From: Bacillota bacterium
GTDB taxonomy: Bacteria; Bacillota; Bacilli; Paenibacillales; UBA4045
Assembly (NCBI GenBank): GCA_023441055.1
Contig: JAEZQY010000059.1
Coordinates: 239,716-303,715 of the forward strand
Direction of reading: 5' to 3'
Length of the DNA: 64,000 nt
Shown: positions 9,089-16,550 of the stretch, piece after piece
Numbering within the stretch: the stretch's first letter is position 1
How the letters are laid out: each line of letters starts with the position of its first letter
The notes under the pieces: generated by a model
Seen by the model: the letters and a program-made list of their open reading frames with translations, nothing else
Told to the model about the DNA's origin: nothing
Database searches by the model: none
Program-made: the position numbers and the translations under genes

Positions 9089-9759
9089 TCGTCCCTGTAT
9101 TCGACTTGGATGATACGTTGTATAACGAGATGACATTCGTGCAGAGCGGGTTCCGCGCAGTTGCACGCTTCCTGCAGGAAGCGCAAGCTGTCCCGGAGGC
9201 GGATATTCTGGCATTCATGCTCGAAGAGCTCACGCTTCATGGCAGAGGCAAGGTGTTCGATCAAGTACTGATGCGCTACAAGATACACAGCAAGAGAATG
9301 GTGGCAGCCTGCATACAGGTTTACCGCGCTCATGAACCGGATATTGCATTGTATGAGGATGCGGTGCGGGCGATTGAGCGTCTGGCCGAATATCCAATCT
9401 ATATCGTAACCGACGGTAATAAACATGTTCAGGCCGCTAAGCTGAAGGCGTTGGGGTTATATGACAATCCACGCATTAGGAAGTGTTACATCACCAGAAG
9501 ATACGGGATCCATAATGAGAAGCCTTCGCCTTATTGCTTTCAGCACATCTGTCGATTAGAGGGTGCGATGCCTGAGCAAGTTGTGTACTTCGGCGATAAT
9601 CCGCACAAGGATTTCGTCGGAATTAAGCCGCTAGGATTTCGGACAGTGCGAGTCATGAGGGGCGCTCATGCTCATATTAACAAATCAGATGAGTTTGAGG
9701 CAGAGCTTAGGCTGAATTCGCTCGATGAGTTCGATGCGTTATCCTTCTTCAACCTATAA
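9085..9759 (+). CDS. HAD-superfamily hydrolase
   Basis: This 224-aa HAD phosphatase has the nucleophile motif FDLDDTLYN at residues 6-14, motif II near YIVTDGN, and motif IV at YFGDNPHKD. A helical cap of subtype I lies between motifs I and II. It starts at an ATGA overlap with the ATP-grasp stop, so the two are translationally coupled. In nonulosonic acid pathways that pass through a 9-phosphate intermediate, a HAD enzyme removes that phosphate. Here the synthase is of the bacterial PseI type, which normally makes the free acid, so the real substrate is open. Confidence 0.8.
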   Translation: MIVPVFDLDDTLYNEMTFVQSGFRAVARFLQEAQAVPEADILAFMLEELTLHGRGKVFDQVLMRYKIHSKRMVAACIQVYRAHEPDIALYEDAVRAIERLAEYPIYIVTDGNKHVQAAKLKALGLYDNPRIRKCYITRRYGIHNEKPSPYCFQHICRLEGAMPEQVVYFGDNPHKDFVGIKPLGFRTVRVMRGAHAHINKSDEFEAELRLNSLDEFDALSFFNL

Positions 9760-9774
9760 TGGGAGTGAATCGTA

Positions 9775-10821
9775 ATGGGCATACGGATAGGCAAGCACCA
9801 GATCGGCAAGGAGCAACCGCCATTCATCATCGCAGAGATGTCGGGCAATCACAATCAGTCACTGGATAAGGCGCTAGCAATTGTAGATGCTGCGGCGGAG
9901 GCTGGTGTGCATGCACTCAAGATTCAGACGTATACAGCAGACACGATGACGCTGGATATTGACTCCGGCGAGTTTCTGATTGATAACCCGGCTAACTTGT
10001 GGAAGGGGAAGTCGCTGTACAAGCTTTATCAGGAGGCTTACACGCCATGGGAGTGGCATGAGGCTATCTTCAATAGATGCGCAGAGCGGGGGATTATCGG
10101 GTTCAGCACGCCCTTCGATGAGACAGCAGTAGATTTTCTGGAATCCTTGCAGGTTCCTTGTTATAAGATCGCTTCCTTCGAAAATACAGACATCCCGCTT
10201 ATTCGCAAAGTAGCGGCAACCGGTAAACCGGTCATCATTTCAACCGGAATGGCAACGATCGCGGAGCTGGATGAGACCGTCCATGAGGCAAGAGCAGCTG
10301 GCTGTGAACAGCTGATCCTGCTGAAGTGTACGAGCACGTATCCGGCTGAGGCCTCCGAATCGAATGTCGCGACAATCCCGCATATGCGGCAGCTATTCAA
10401 CTGTGAAGTCGGACTCTCCGATCATACGATGGGCGTTGGGGTAGGTGTAGCAAGTGTTGCGCTTGGTGGAACCGTGATTGAGAAGCATCTTACGCTGTCT
10501 CGCGCTGAAGGTGGTGTCGATGCAGCCTTCTCCATGGAGCCGCAGGAGATGAAGCAGCTCGTGCTGGAGACCGCTCAAGCGTGGAAGAGTCTGGGGCAGA
10601 TTCAGTATGGACCTTCCGCCTCGGAACAAGCGTCAATGGAGCATCGGCGGTCGCTCTACATTACCCAGGACTTAACACCGGGTGATCGATTGAGTAGTGA
10701 GAATATTCGAGCGATTCGACCTGGCAAGGGGCTGCCTCCCAAATATATCGATTTATTCTTGGGGCGTGCGGTATCTAAGCCCGTTAAGAAGGGTACGCCG
10801 CTGTCCTTCGATATCCTATGA
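9775..10821 (+). CDS. pseI: Pseudaminic-acid-type nonulosonic acid synthase (NeuB family)
   Basis: This enzyme condenses phosphoenolpyruvate with a 6-carbon amino sugar to give a 9-carbon nonulosonic acid. The NeuB TIM barrel is complete over 348 aa: FIIAEMSGNHN (18-28), FSTPFDETAVDFLE, CYKIASFE, the LLKCTSTYPA strand and GLSDHTMG with its metal-binding His. The C-terminal ~60 residues are the SAF antifreeze-like domain (RRSLYITQDLTPGD). The W-x-G-x-x-LY-x-LY-x-x-AYTPWEW element is closer to PseI/SpsE than to sialic acid NeuB. The stop overlaps the next gene (ATGA). Confidence 0.9.
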   Translation: MGIRIGKHQIGKEQPPFIIAEMSGNHNQSLDKALAIVDAAAEAGVHALKIQTYTADTMTLDIDSGEFLIDNPANLWKGKSLYKLYQEAYTPWEWHEAIFNRCAERGIIGFSTPFDETAVDFLESLQVPCYKIASFENTDIPLIRKVAATGKPVIISTGMATIAELDETVHEARAAGCEQLILLKCTSTYPAEASESNVATIPHMRQLFNCEVGLSDHTMGVGVGVASVALGGTVIEKHLTLSRAEGGVDAAFSMEPQEMKQLVLETAQAWKSLGQIQYGPSASEQASMEHRRSLYITQDLTPGDRLSSENIRAIRPGKGLPPKYIDLFLGRAVSKPVKKGTPLSFDIL

Positions 10822-11543
10822 AGACGATTGCTATTATCCAAGCGCGCATGGGAGCAACCAGGTTACCGGATAAACCATTGATGCCGTTGGGCGTCAGTTG
10901 TATGCTCGATTATGTCGTAACTAGATGCCATGCGATTAATGCTATCTCTGATGTGATTGTGGCCACATCAAATGCAGAGCGGGATGATCGAATCGAACAA
11001 TGGTGCATGGAGCAGGGCGTATTGGTTTCCCGAGGCTCGGAGGAGGATGTGTTGTCCAGATTTGTTGATGCCGCCGCTCCGTATGAGCCTTACGGTATTG
11101 TACGGGTAACCGGTGATAATCCCTTCTTCGACTATGCCCTTGCCTCGGAGCTTGTATCAGCCGCTTCCGTCGGTGACGTTGATCTGCTCGCATTCGATGC
11201 GGGGCATCCAGTCGGCTCAGCAGTTGAGTTCATCACATGGGAAGCCTTACAGCGGCTAGATGCGCTGTCGGGTGAGAAGAGACACCGAGAGCATGTGACC
11301 TACTATGCCTATGAGTATCCCGAGACATTGCGAATCAGGCGAATTGCGCAGCCGGAATCGGTGCGGCAGCCACAGCTTCGAATTACCGTAGATACTGAGG
11401 CTGATTATGCGGTGGTCAGAGCGATTGCGAAGGCTTTCCCGGGTCATAGAACTGTCCCGACAGACCAAGTCGTACAATTTCTGCTCCAACATGATGAGAT
11501 TACCGCGATGAACAGCCATATTGAGCAGAAGCCAGTAAGGTAA
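10818..11543 (+). CDS. CMP-nonulosonic acid cytidylyltransferase-like (SpsF/PseF type)
   Basis: This 241-aa nucleotidyltransferase opens with IIQARMGATRLPDKPL, the signature of the SpsF/KdsB-like NTP-transferase group. VATSNAERDD and RVTGDNPFFD (the metal-binding Asp) follow. It would activate the product of the adjacent synthase with CTP, the step needed before transfer to protein or polymer. It overlaps the synthase stop by four bases. SpsF of the B. subtilis spore-coat polysaccharide cluster is the closest family name; the nucleotide used is inferred from context. Confidence 0.8.
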   Translation: MKTIAIIQARMGATRLPDKPLMPLGVSCMLDYVVTRCHAINAISDVIVATSNAERDDRIEQWCMEQGVLVSRGSEEDVLSRFVDAAAPYEPYGIVRVTGDNPFFDYALASELVSAASVGDVDLLAFDAGHPVGSAVEFITWEALQRLDALSGEKRHREHVTYYAYEYPETLRIRRIAQPESVRQPQLRITVDTEADYAVVRAIAKAFPGHRTVPTDQVVQFLLQHDEITAMNSHIEQKPVR

Positions 11544-11562
11544 GGGCGGAGGAGCTGAACCA

Positions 11563-12345
11563 ATGAATGTAATGGAATTTTTCTCTCTGCAAGGGAAGGT
11601 CGCTGTTGTGACCGGGGGCGCGGAGAAAGTCGGCCGTCAGTGTGCGCTTGCATTGGCACAAGCTGGAGCGAAGACCTATGTCTCCTCTAGAGATCCGGGT
11701 AAGCTGGCCAATATTGAAGCTTCTTATCGGGAAGAGGGATGCGAGGTGCACGCCTTGCAGTTGGATCTCGAAGATGAACACTCGGTTCGGGCTTTCCATG
11801 AGCAGATTCTCGGCGAGAATCAAGGTCAAGTGGATGTACTTGTGAATAATGCCGGCAGGTTGCTAATGACAAGCTGGGATGATGCGGATAACTTCGCTCG
11901 CAGCCTGAAGATTTATGCGCATGGCACTTATCTGATCACGAGAGCCTTCGGCAATGCGATGGCTGCCAACAAGAAGGGCAGTATCATCAATATTGGTTCC
12001 ATTCATGGCATGATCGGTACAGATGCTTCGCTGTATGAGGGCTTGGGGCTGAATGGCTATGCGCCGGATTATTATTTTATTAAGGGCGGGATGGTCAACT
12101 TTACTCGAATTACGGCAAGCTATTATGGGGCCAGCAACGTTCGCTGCAACTGTGTCAGCCCGGGGGGGCTACGCTCTGAGCGGAACACACCCGAATTCAT
12201 CGCGCGCTATTCCGATCGTACCTTCTTGGGCAGGATGGCTGAGTCTACCGACTTCATGGGCACAATTCTGTACCTTGCCTCTGACGCATCCCAATACGTG
12301 ACCGGTGTGAATATCCCGGTAGACGGCGGCTACACCGCCAAATAG
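11563..12345 (+). CDS. Short-chain dehydrogenase/reductase (PtmA-like)
   Basis: This is a classical SDR of 260 aa. The cofactor motif is VVTGGAEKVGR, followed by NNAG at the end of strand 4, the serine in NIGSIHG, and YYFIKGG as the Tyr-x3-Lys catalytic pair. The C-terminal NIPVDGGYTAK is typical. GGAGGAG precedes ATG 11563. An SDR of this kind (PtmA) accompanies legionaminic acid genes in Campylobacter flagellin glycosylation and is thought to alter the sugar. The same role here is inference. Confidence 0.8.
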   Translation: MNVMEFFSLQGKVAVVTGGAEKVGRQCALALAQAGAKTYVSSRDPGKLANIEASYREEGCEVHALQLDLEDEHSVRAFHEQILGENQGQVDVLVNNAGRLLMTSWDDADNFARSLKIYAHGTYLITRAFGNAMAANKKGSIINIGSIHGMIGTDASLYEGLGLNGYAPDYYFIKGGMVNFTRITASYYGASNVRCNCVSPGGLRSERNTPEFIARYSDRTFLGRMAESTDFMGTILYLASDASQYVTGVNIPVDGGYTAK

Positions 12346-12366
12346 AAGTATAAGGTCGTGAGCTTC

Positions 12367-13308
12367 ATGAAGCTAATTACCAAGAATGGGATTTCATTAA
12401 CTAGCTTAACTCTTGGCACGGTGCAGCTGGGTGTACCGTATGGTATTGCGAACCGAAGCGGAATGCCTGACGAAGCGCGCAGCAGACTTATTCTCGAGAC
12501 CGCCTTGGGAGGTGGAGTCGTGTCTTACGATACGGCCCAAGGATATGGGGGCTCTGAGACTGTGTTGGGTAATTTCCTACCGATGAAGCAGGAACTGACG
12601 CTTATAACGAAGATTGTCATTCAGGCGGAGGCATCATTAACGGAACTTGAACTGGAACGTACGGTGATTGGTCAGGTAGAGATCTCGCTGGATCGCTTGA
12701 AGATCAGCCGGATTCCGATACTGATGCTGCATCATGCCAGTGATATTCTACGTTATCGCGAACCGCTGGTGCGGATCTTCGAGAGGCTGATGCGCGATGG
12801 TTACGCGAGGAAGGCGGGTGCTTCGTTCGGAGCAGACCCTACTGCGCATAGCCGTGAGATCTGGTCATTTATGAAACAGCCTGTTTTCGAGGCGCTGCAG
12901 GTGCCGATCAATTTGCTTGATCAACGACTTCTGAACAGTGGACTATTGGATGAAATGCGCAGGGCAGGCAAAATTGTGTTCGCTAGGAGCATCTTCTTAC
13001 AGGGATTAATGCTGCTGGAACACCATGATATCCCAAGCAATCTTCAGACAGCAGAGCGATATATCAACCAATTAAGACTTATTGCTGATCGGGAAGGGGT
13101 AACAATAACCGAGCTGGCTGTCGCCTACGTCAGGGATATGCCCGGTGTGGATAGCCTCGTAATTGGTGCAGAGACGTCGGATCAGGTCGCGGCGAATATC
13201 AACTTGATGCGCGCTGCTCCGATTTCGGAGCGCACTCGCTATGAGATCCTGAAGCTGACGTCGGATGTTCCTGAGCTGATCATCAGCCCCCAATTATGGG
13301 GAAGGTGA
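12367..13308 (+). CDS. Aldo/keto reductase
   Basis: This ~313-aa NADPH-dependent reductase has the AKR tetrad in order: Asp and Tyr in DTAQGYGGSE, Lys in LITKIV, and His in MLHHASD. A late VAYVRDMPGVDSLVIGAE element contributes to cofactor binding. ATG 12367 has better ribosome-site spacing than GTG 12358. Reductases of this family are found in some nonulosonic and deoxysugar gene sets, where they reduce a keto-sugar. The gene lies between the SDR and the NDP-sugar enzyme and is most likely part of the same biosynthesis. Confidence 0.8.
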   Translation: MKLITKNGISLTSLTLGTVQLGVPYGIANRSGMPDEARSRLILETALGGGVVSYDTAQGYGGSETVLGNFLPMKQELTLITKIVIQAEASLTELELERTVIGQVEISLDRLKISRIPILMLHHASDILRYREPLVRIFERLMRDGYARKAGASFGADPTAHSREIWSFMKQPVFEALQVPINLLDQRLLNSGLLDEMRRAGKIVFARSIFLQGLMLLEHHDIPSNLQTAERYINQLRLIADREGVTITELAVAYVRDMPGVDSLVIGAETSDQVAANINLMRAAPISERTRYEILKLTSDVPELIISPQLWGR

Positions 13309-13357
13309 GGGTAAGGAATGGAGAACAGAGTGTATCTTGACATAGGGAGAGACGATA

Positions 13358-14305
13358 ATGAACATTCTACTTACTGGCGGTGCGGGCTTCATCGGTCGTT
13401 GGGTGGCGAAGCGGCTGCTAGATGACGGACATTCCGTCTGGATCGTGGACGATCTGTCCAACGGACGCGAGGAGAATCTGTTAGAACTGCACGATTATGC
13501 GGGATTTAAAGCCTTTATCCAAGGGTCAATCCTGGACGAATCGCTTCTGGGCGAATTGTTCGCTGCTCATCGATTCGATCTATGCTATCATCTAGGCGCA
13601 TCGATTAATGTGCAAGATTCTATTGATGATCCGCGCACGACCTTCAATAATGACACGGTCGGCACTTTCTATATCCTTGAGCAGTGTCGTAAGTATGGTG
13701 TGAAGGTCGTGTTCATGAGCACTTGCATGGTCTATGATCGATGTCTGCATGACGAGGGCATCACAGAACGCGATCCGATCAAGCCTGCTTCGCCCTATGC
13801 AGGAGCGAAGATTGCTGCGGAGAACATGGTGCTCTCTTATTATCATGCTTACGGGTTGCCAGTTGTGGTGATCCGTCCTTTCAATACATACGGACCCTTC
13901 CAGAAGACTGGCGGTGAAGGCGGTGTAGTCGCTGTCTTCATTAAGAATAAGCTAGCGGGTAAGAAGCTGTCGATCTATGGAGACGGCACACAGACGCGTG
14001 ATTTGCTCTACGTGGAGGATTGTGCGCGATTCGTAGCTGAGGCGGGTTATTCGGATGCTGTGAATGGCGAAATTGTGAATGCAGGATTGGGGCGGGACAT
14101 CGCAATTAATGATCTGGCGAAACTCATTGCTGGAGATGACTCGCTGATTGAGCATGTCACACATATTCATCCACAGAGCGAGATTCAGAAGCTGCTCTGC
14201 AACTACACGAAAGCCGAGCAATTACTAGGATGGCGGCCACAGGTGTCCTTGGAGGAAGGGATTCGTAGAACAGAGGATTGGATTCGTTCGAGTAATCTGA
14301 TATAG
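13358..14305 (+). CDS. NAD-dependent NDP-sugar epimerase/dehydratase
   Basis: This is an extended SDR of 315 aa: GGAGFIGRWVAKRL at the N-terminus, DDLSNG (specificity for NAD), STCMVYD supplying the Ser/Thr, and SPYAGAKIAAE with the Tyr-x3-Lys pair. RPFNTYGPFQ and the DLLYVEDCARF element bind the nucleotide sugar. It resembles UDP-GlcNAc/GDP-mannose 4-epimerases and 4,6-dehydratases. It is not a PseB-type inverting dehydratase by sequence, but it stands beside the aminotransferase exactly where a 4-keto-sugar donor would be expected. Reaction not settled. Confidence 0.85.
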   Translation: MNILLTGGAGFIGRWVAKRLLDDGHSVWIVDDLSNGREENLLELHDYAGFKAFIQGSILDESLLGELFAAHRFDLCYHLGASINVQDSIDDPRTTFNNDTVGTFYILEQCRKYGVKVVFMSTCMVYDRCLHDEGITERDPIKPASPYAGAKIAAENMVLSYYHAYGLPVVVIRPFNTYGPFQKTGGEGGVVAVFIKNKLAGKKLSIYGDGTQTRDLLYVEDCARFVAEAGYSDAVNGEIVNAGLGRDIAINDLAKLIAGDDSLIEHVTHIHPQSEIQKLLCNYTKAEQLLGWRPQVSLEEGIRRTEDWIRSSNLI

Positions 14306-14318
14306 GGAGACTGGGAGA

Positions 14319-15494
14319 ATGAAACATTCATTGCCGCCCATACGACCCACCTTGCTGCCCTACGGCAAGCAATGGCTGGATGACGCCGATAAGCAGGCCG
14401 TCATGGACGTGTTGAACAGCGATTGGATTACCCAAGGTCCAGCCATCGAGCGATTCGAGCGGAAGGTTGCCGACTATGTTGGAGCGAAGTATGCGGTTGC
14501 CTTCTGCAATGGCACGGCAGCGCTGCATGGCGCCTGCTACGCGGCTGGGATCGGTGCTGGTGATGAAGTCATCACGACGCCGATCACCTTCCTGGCCAGC
14601 AGCAACTGTGTACGCTATATGGGCGGGACACCGGTATTCGCAGATATTGATCCGCACACCTACAATATTGACCCTGATCGGATTCGCAAGGCGATCACAC
14701 CGAGGACCAAGGCGGTTATTCCAGTCGACCTGACGGGACAGCCTGCGGAGATGGATCGAATTAGGGAGATTGCGAGGGAGCGCGGCTTAACCGTCATCGA
14801 GGATGCGGCACATAGCTTAGGGGCTTCGTTCAACGACCAGCGGGTAGGTACGCTGGCCGATATGACGATGTTCAGCTTCCATCCGGTTAAGCATATTACA
14901 ACCGGCGAGGGCGGCATGATGGTTACAGATAACGAGACGTATTACAAGAAGCTGCTGTTGTTCCGTAATCATGGCATGACGCGGGATCAATCGCTTATGC
15001 TGAGCCATGACGGTCCATGGTATTATGAGATGCTGGATCTGGGCTACAATTACCGCATGACGGATATGCAGGCGGCGCTCGGCGCGTCGCAGATGGATAA
15101 GCTGGATGCTTTCGTGGCTAGACGCAGGGAGATTGCGGCGGCTTACAATGAGGCGTTCCGTGAGCTGGACGGCCTGGTCATTCCCCACCAGCATCCACTG
15201 GCGGCATCGAGCTGGCACTTGTATGTACTAAGATGGGACAGCAAAGAGAGGGAATGGGATCGCCGGGCGATCTTCGAAGCGCTGCGGGCGGACAATATCG
15301 GGGTGAATGTGCATTACATTCCAATCTATAGACAGCCTTATTATGCGGGACTCGGCTATTCAGCGGCGGACTATCCAGAGGCTGAGCACTATTACGCGAC
15401 AGCGTTATCTCTGCCGATCTTCCCGCAGATGACCGATGAAGATATAGCGGATGTGATTCGGGCGGTCAAGAAGGTCTACACCAGATACTATTAA
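14319..15494 (+). CDS. pseC: PLP-dependent sugar aminotransferase (PseC/DegT family)
   Basis: This 391-aa DegT/DnrJ/EryC1 enzyme adds an amino group to a 4-keto-6-deoxy NDP-sugar. The PLP lysine is K191 in SFHPVKHITTGEGG, Asp162 in EDAAHS pairs with the cofactor nitrogen, and NGTAALHGA binds the phosphate. The N-terminal LPYGKQWLDDAD and the loop ITTPITFLASSN match PseC/SpsC. It is the last gene of the island and is followed by a terminator hairpin. With the synthase, cytidylyltransferase and GNAT enzyme it supports a 5,7-diamino nonulosonic acid as end product. Confidence 0.88.
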   Translation: MKHSLPPIRPTLLPYGKQWLDDADKQAVMDVLNSDWITQGPAIERFERKVADYVGAKYAVAFCNGTAALHGACYAAGIGAGDEVITTPITFLASSNCVRYMGGTPVFADIDPHTYNIDPDRIRKAITPRTKAVIPVDLTGQPAEMDRIREIARERGLTVIEDAAHSLGASFNDQRVGTLADMTMFSFHPVKHITTGEGGMMVTDNETYYKKLLLFRNHGMTRDQSLMLSHDGPWYYEMLDLGYNYRMTDMQAALGASQMDKLDAFVARRREIAAAYNEAFRELDGLVIPHQHPLAASSWHLYVLRWDSKEREWDRRAIFEALRADNIGVNVHYIPIYRQPYYAGLGYSAADYPEAEHYYATALSLPIFPQMTDEDIADVIRAVKKVYTRYY

Positions 15495-15508
15495 AATAAT
15501 CCTTATAC

Positions 15509-15558
15509 AGCCGTCTATTCCCCTTGATTCGAGCTTGGGGAGGAGGCGGCTTTGTCGT
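15509..15558 (+). terminator. Terminator-like hairpin at end of the glycan operon
   Basis: AGCCG at 15509 pairs with CGGCT at 15547-15551, and CCCC 15520-15523 pairs with GGGG 15537-15540. Most bases between them also pair, giving about 15 pairs with one mismatch and a 13-base loop. The following T-run is short (TTTGTCGTGT). The hairpin also covers the end of the convergent small gene, so it may serve both strands. Confidence 0.5.
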
Positions 15559-15706
15559 GTCTGTGATCCGGCGTGATGATCTTGACGATCGGGCATCTGC
15601 GCAGCTGCGTAGTGAGCTTGTGGATAAATCCTCTGTTCGATGCCGTCTCTGAGACCGGCGCTAATAGCAATTCTAGTTCTTCCTCGGTTAAACCTTGATT
15701 TAACAT
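15515..15706 (-). CDS. Small 63-aa protein, possibly Sda-like
   Basis: The ribosome site AAGGAGGA (complement of 15711-15718) stands four bases before the ATG at 15706, one of the best in the window, so this short gene looks real. The protein is a likely helix GLTEEELELLL, a second segment SNRGFIHKLTTQLRRC, then IVKIIT and a polar tail. The NRxFI-x6-RR pattern followed by II recalls helix 2 of Sda, the DnaA-controlled inhibitor of sporulation kinase KinA. Helix 1 lacks the usual Tyr and length differs. The alternative is a fragment resembling the N-terminal region of an anti-sigma factor. The DnaA-box cluster upstream makes the Sda idea worth testing. Confidence 0.55.
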   Translation of the reverse strand: MLNQGLTEEELELLLAPVSETASNRGFIHKLTTQLRRCPIVKIITPDHRHDKAASSPSSNQGE

Positions 15707-15846
15707 GGTCTCCTCCTTGGATCGATCGGTGCTAGGCTGCACCTGAGATACTTCACTTACGCAACCTTATTCGACATACGCCATAATTATCCTCTATTTC
15801 CCACTCATTTAGGTGATAAATCACACTAGAGTAGGGCTATCGACCC

Positions 15847-15952
15847 TGTGGATAACTAGCCCACTTATCCACATTACAGGGCTGGCGTCGTTTTCAGAAA
15901 AGCATTATGTCACGTCTTGACCTGTGGATAATGTGCATAAGTTTGTGAATAA
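15847..15952. promoter_or_regulatory. Cluster of five DnaA boxes
   Basis: Five exact matches to TTATNCACA lie within 106 bp: minus-strand boxes at 15847-15855 (TGTGGATAA), 15923-15931 (TGTGGATAA), 15932-15940 (TGTGCATAA) and 15944-15952 (TGTGAATAA), and a plus-strand box at 15865-15873 (TTATCCACA). The first two face each other as a perfect 9-bp inverted repeat. The last three are in tandem with 0 and 3 bp between them. A sixth with one mismatch lies at 15987-15995. Such density is far above chance and indicates a DnaA-binding site used for regulation or titration. Confidence 0.8.
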
Positions 15953-16068
15953 CTAATGAAAACAAGCTTACACAGGTCCTCGCTAGTGTGCATACCCGAA
16001 TGTTCTGAAAATTCGACTTTGTCGAAGAATAGCGACAGATGTGCAGTGCCCAATCCCCTCCGAACGCG

Positions 16069-16098
16069 TTGACAGTTTGAACCAGATGGTGGTATATT
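16069..16098 (+). promoter_or_regulatory. Sigma-A promoter of the cold-shock gene
   Basis: A consensus -35 TTGACA (16069-16074) is separated by 18 bp from -10 TATATT (16093-16098). Transcription would begin near 16105, leaving a leader of about 50 bases before the ATG. Confidence 0.75.
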
Positions 16099-16105
16099 CG
16101 TTATG

Positions 16106-16124
16106 TGTAAGCGAAACGCTTACA
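16106..16124. promoter_or_regulatory. Perfect 19-bp inverted repeat at the transcription start
   Basis: TGTAAGCG-AAA-CGCTTACA has perfect 8-bp arms around a 3-base spacer. It begins at about +1 of the cold-shock promoter. It can act as a repressor operator on DNA or as a 5'-end hairpin in the mRNA. It is not a cre site, because the spacer is wrong. Confidence 0.55.
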
Positions 16125-16156
16125 GTCACTTTTCAATACGAAGGGAATGTTTTTGC

Positions 16157-16354
16157 ATGCAAGGTAAAGTTAAATGGTTCAACGCGGAGAAGGGCTATGG
16201 TTTTATCGAGAGCGAAGAAGGCGGCGACGTATTCGTACACTTCTCAGCTATCCAGGAAGACGGCTTCAAGAGTCTTGAAGAAGGTCAAGCAGTTGAGTTT
16301 GATATCGTAGAAGGCGCTCGCGGACCACAAGCCGCTAACGTCACTAAAATCTAA
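16157..16354 (+). CDS. csp: Cold-shock protein (CspA family)
   Basis: This 65-aa single cold-shock-domain protein binds single-stranded RNA and DNA and melts mRNA structure at low temperature. The RNP1 motif KGYGFIE and RNP2 motif VFVHFSAI are intact, and MQGKVKWFNAEKGYG is the standard start. ATG 16157 follows AAGGG at 16140-16144 with fairly long spacing. The gene is monocistronic: it has its own promoter and a strong terminator. Confidence 0.95.
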   Translation: MQGKVKWFNAEKGYGFIESEEGGDVFVHFSAIQEDGFKSLEEGQAVEFDIVEGARGPQAANVTKI

Positions 16355-16416
16355 TCATCCTGCTCACAATCTGGGCGATTCATAGATGGTTAAATTCCTA
16401 AACATGTGTAACTTCT

Positions 16417-16447
16417 ACACCCCGGTGCTCCGGGGTGTTTTCTTCTT
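16417..16447 (+). terminator. Rho-independent terminator after the cold-shock gene
   Basis: A perfect 9-bp stem (ACACCCCGG / CCGGGGTGT) with loop TGCT is followed by TTTTCTTCTT. Confidence 0.9.
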
Positions 16448-16550
16448 ATATACAAGAATTAAGCTGCAAGTCCGATTATGAAATCCATTCAAGTTGTGTT
16501 AAAATAGAGTTGAGAATGGGATTACATCATAACTGTTGGAGGAGTTGCCC

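Larger units (their letters stand above)
15707..16156. other. Divergent intergenic region with dyads
   Basis: This gene-free 450 bp separates the minus-strand small gene from the plus-strand cold-shock gene. It holds the DnaA-box cluster, the cold-shock promoter and several short dyads: GTGAT-AA-ATCAC at 15813-15824, GGGCTA/TAGCCC at 15835-15862, CCCTGT/ACAGGG at 15844-15881, and GACCTGTG/CACAGGTC at 15919-15978. The last pair brackets the three tandem DnaA boxes. A weak minus-strand -10 (GATAAT) lies near 15791, without a convincing -35. Confidence 0.6.

Noticed and set aside
15847..15952. Idea that the DnaA-box cluster is the chromosomal oriC
   Set aside because: No dnaA, dnaN, rpmH or recF is nearby and no clear AT-rich unwinding tract adjoins it. 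A regulatory or titration cluster is more likely.
16106..16124. Idea that the cold-shock palindrome is a CcpA cre site
   Set aside because: The 3-base spacer between the arms breaks the 14-bp cre geometry; only half-site similarity remains.
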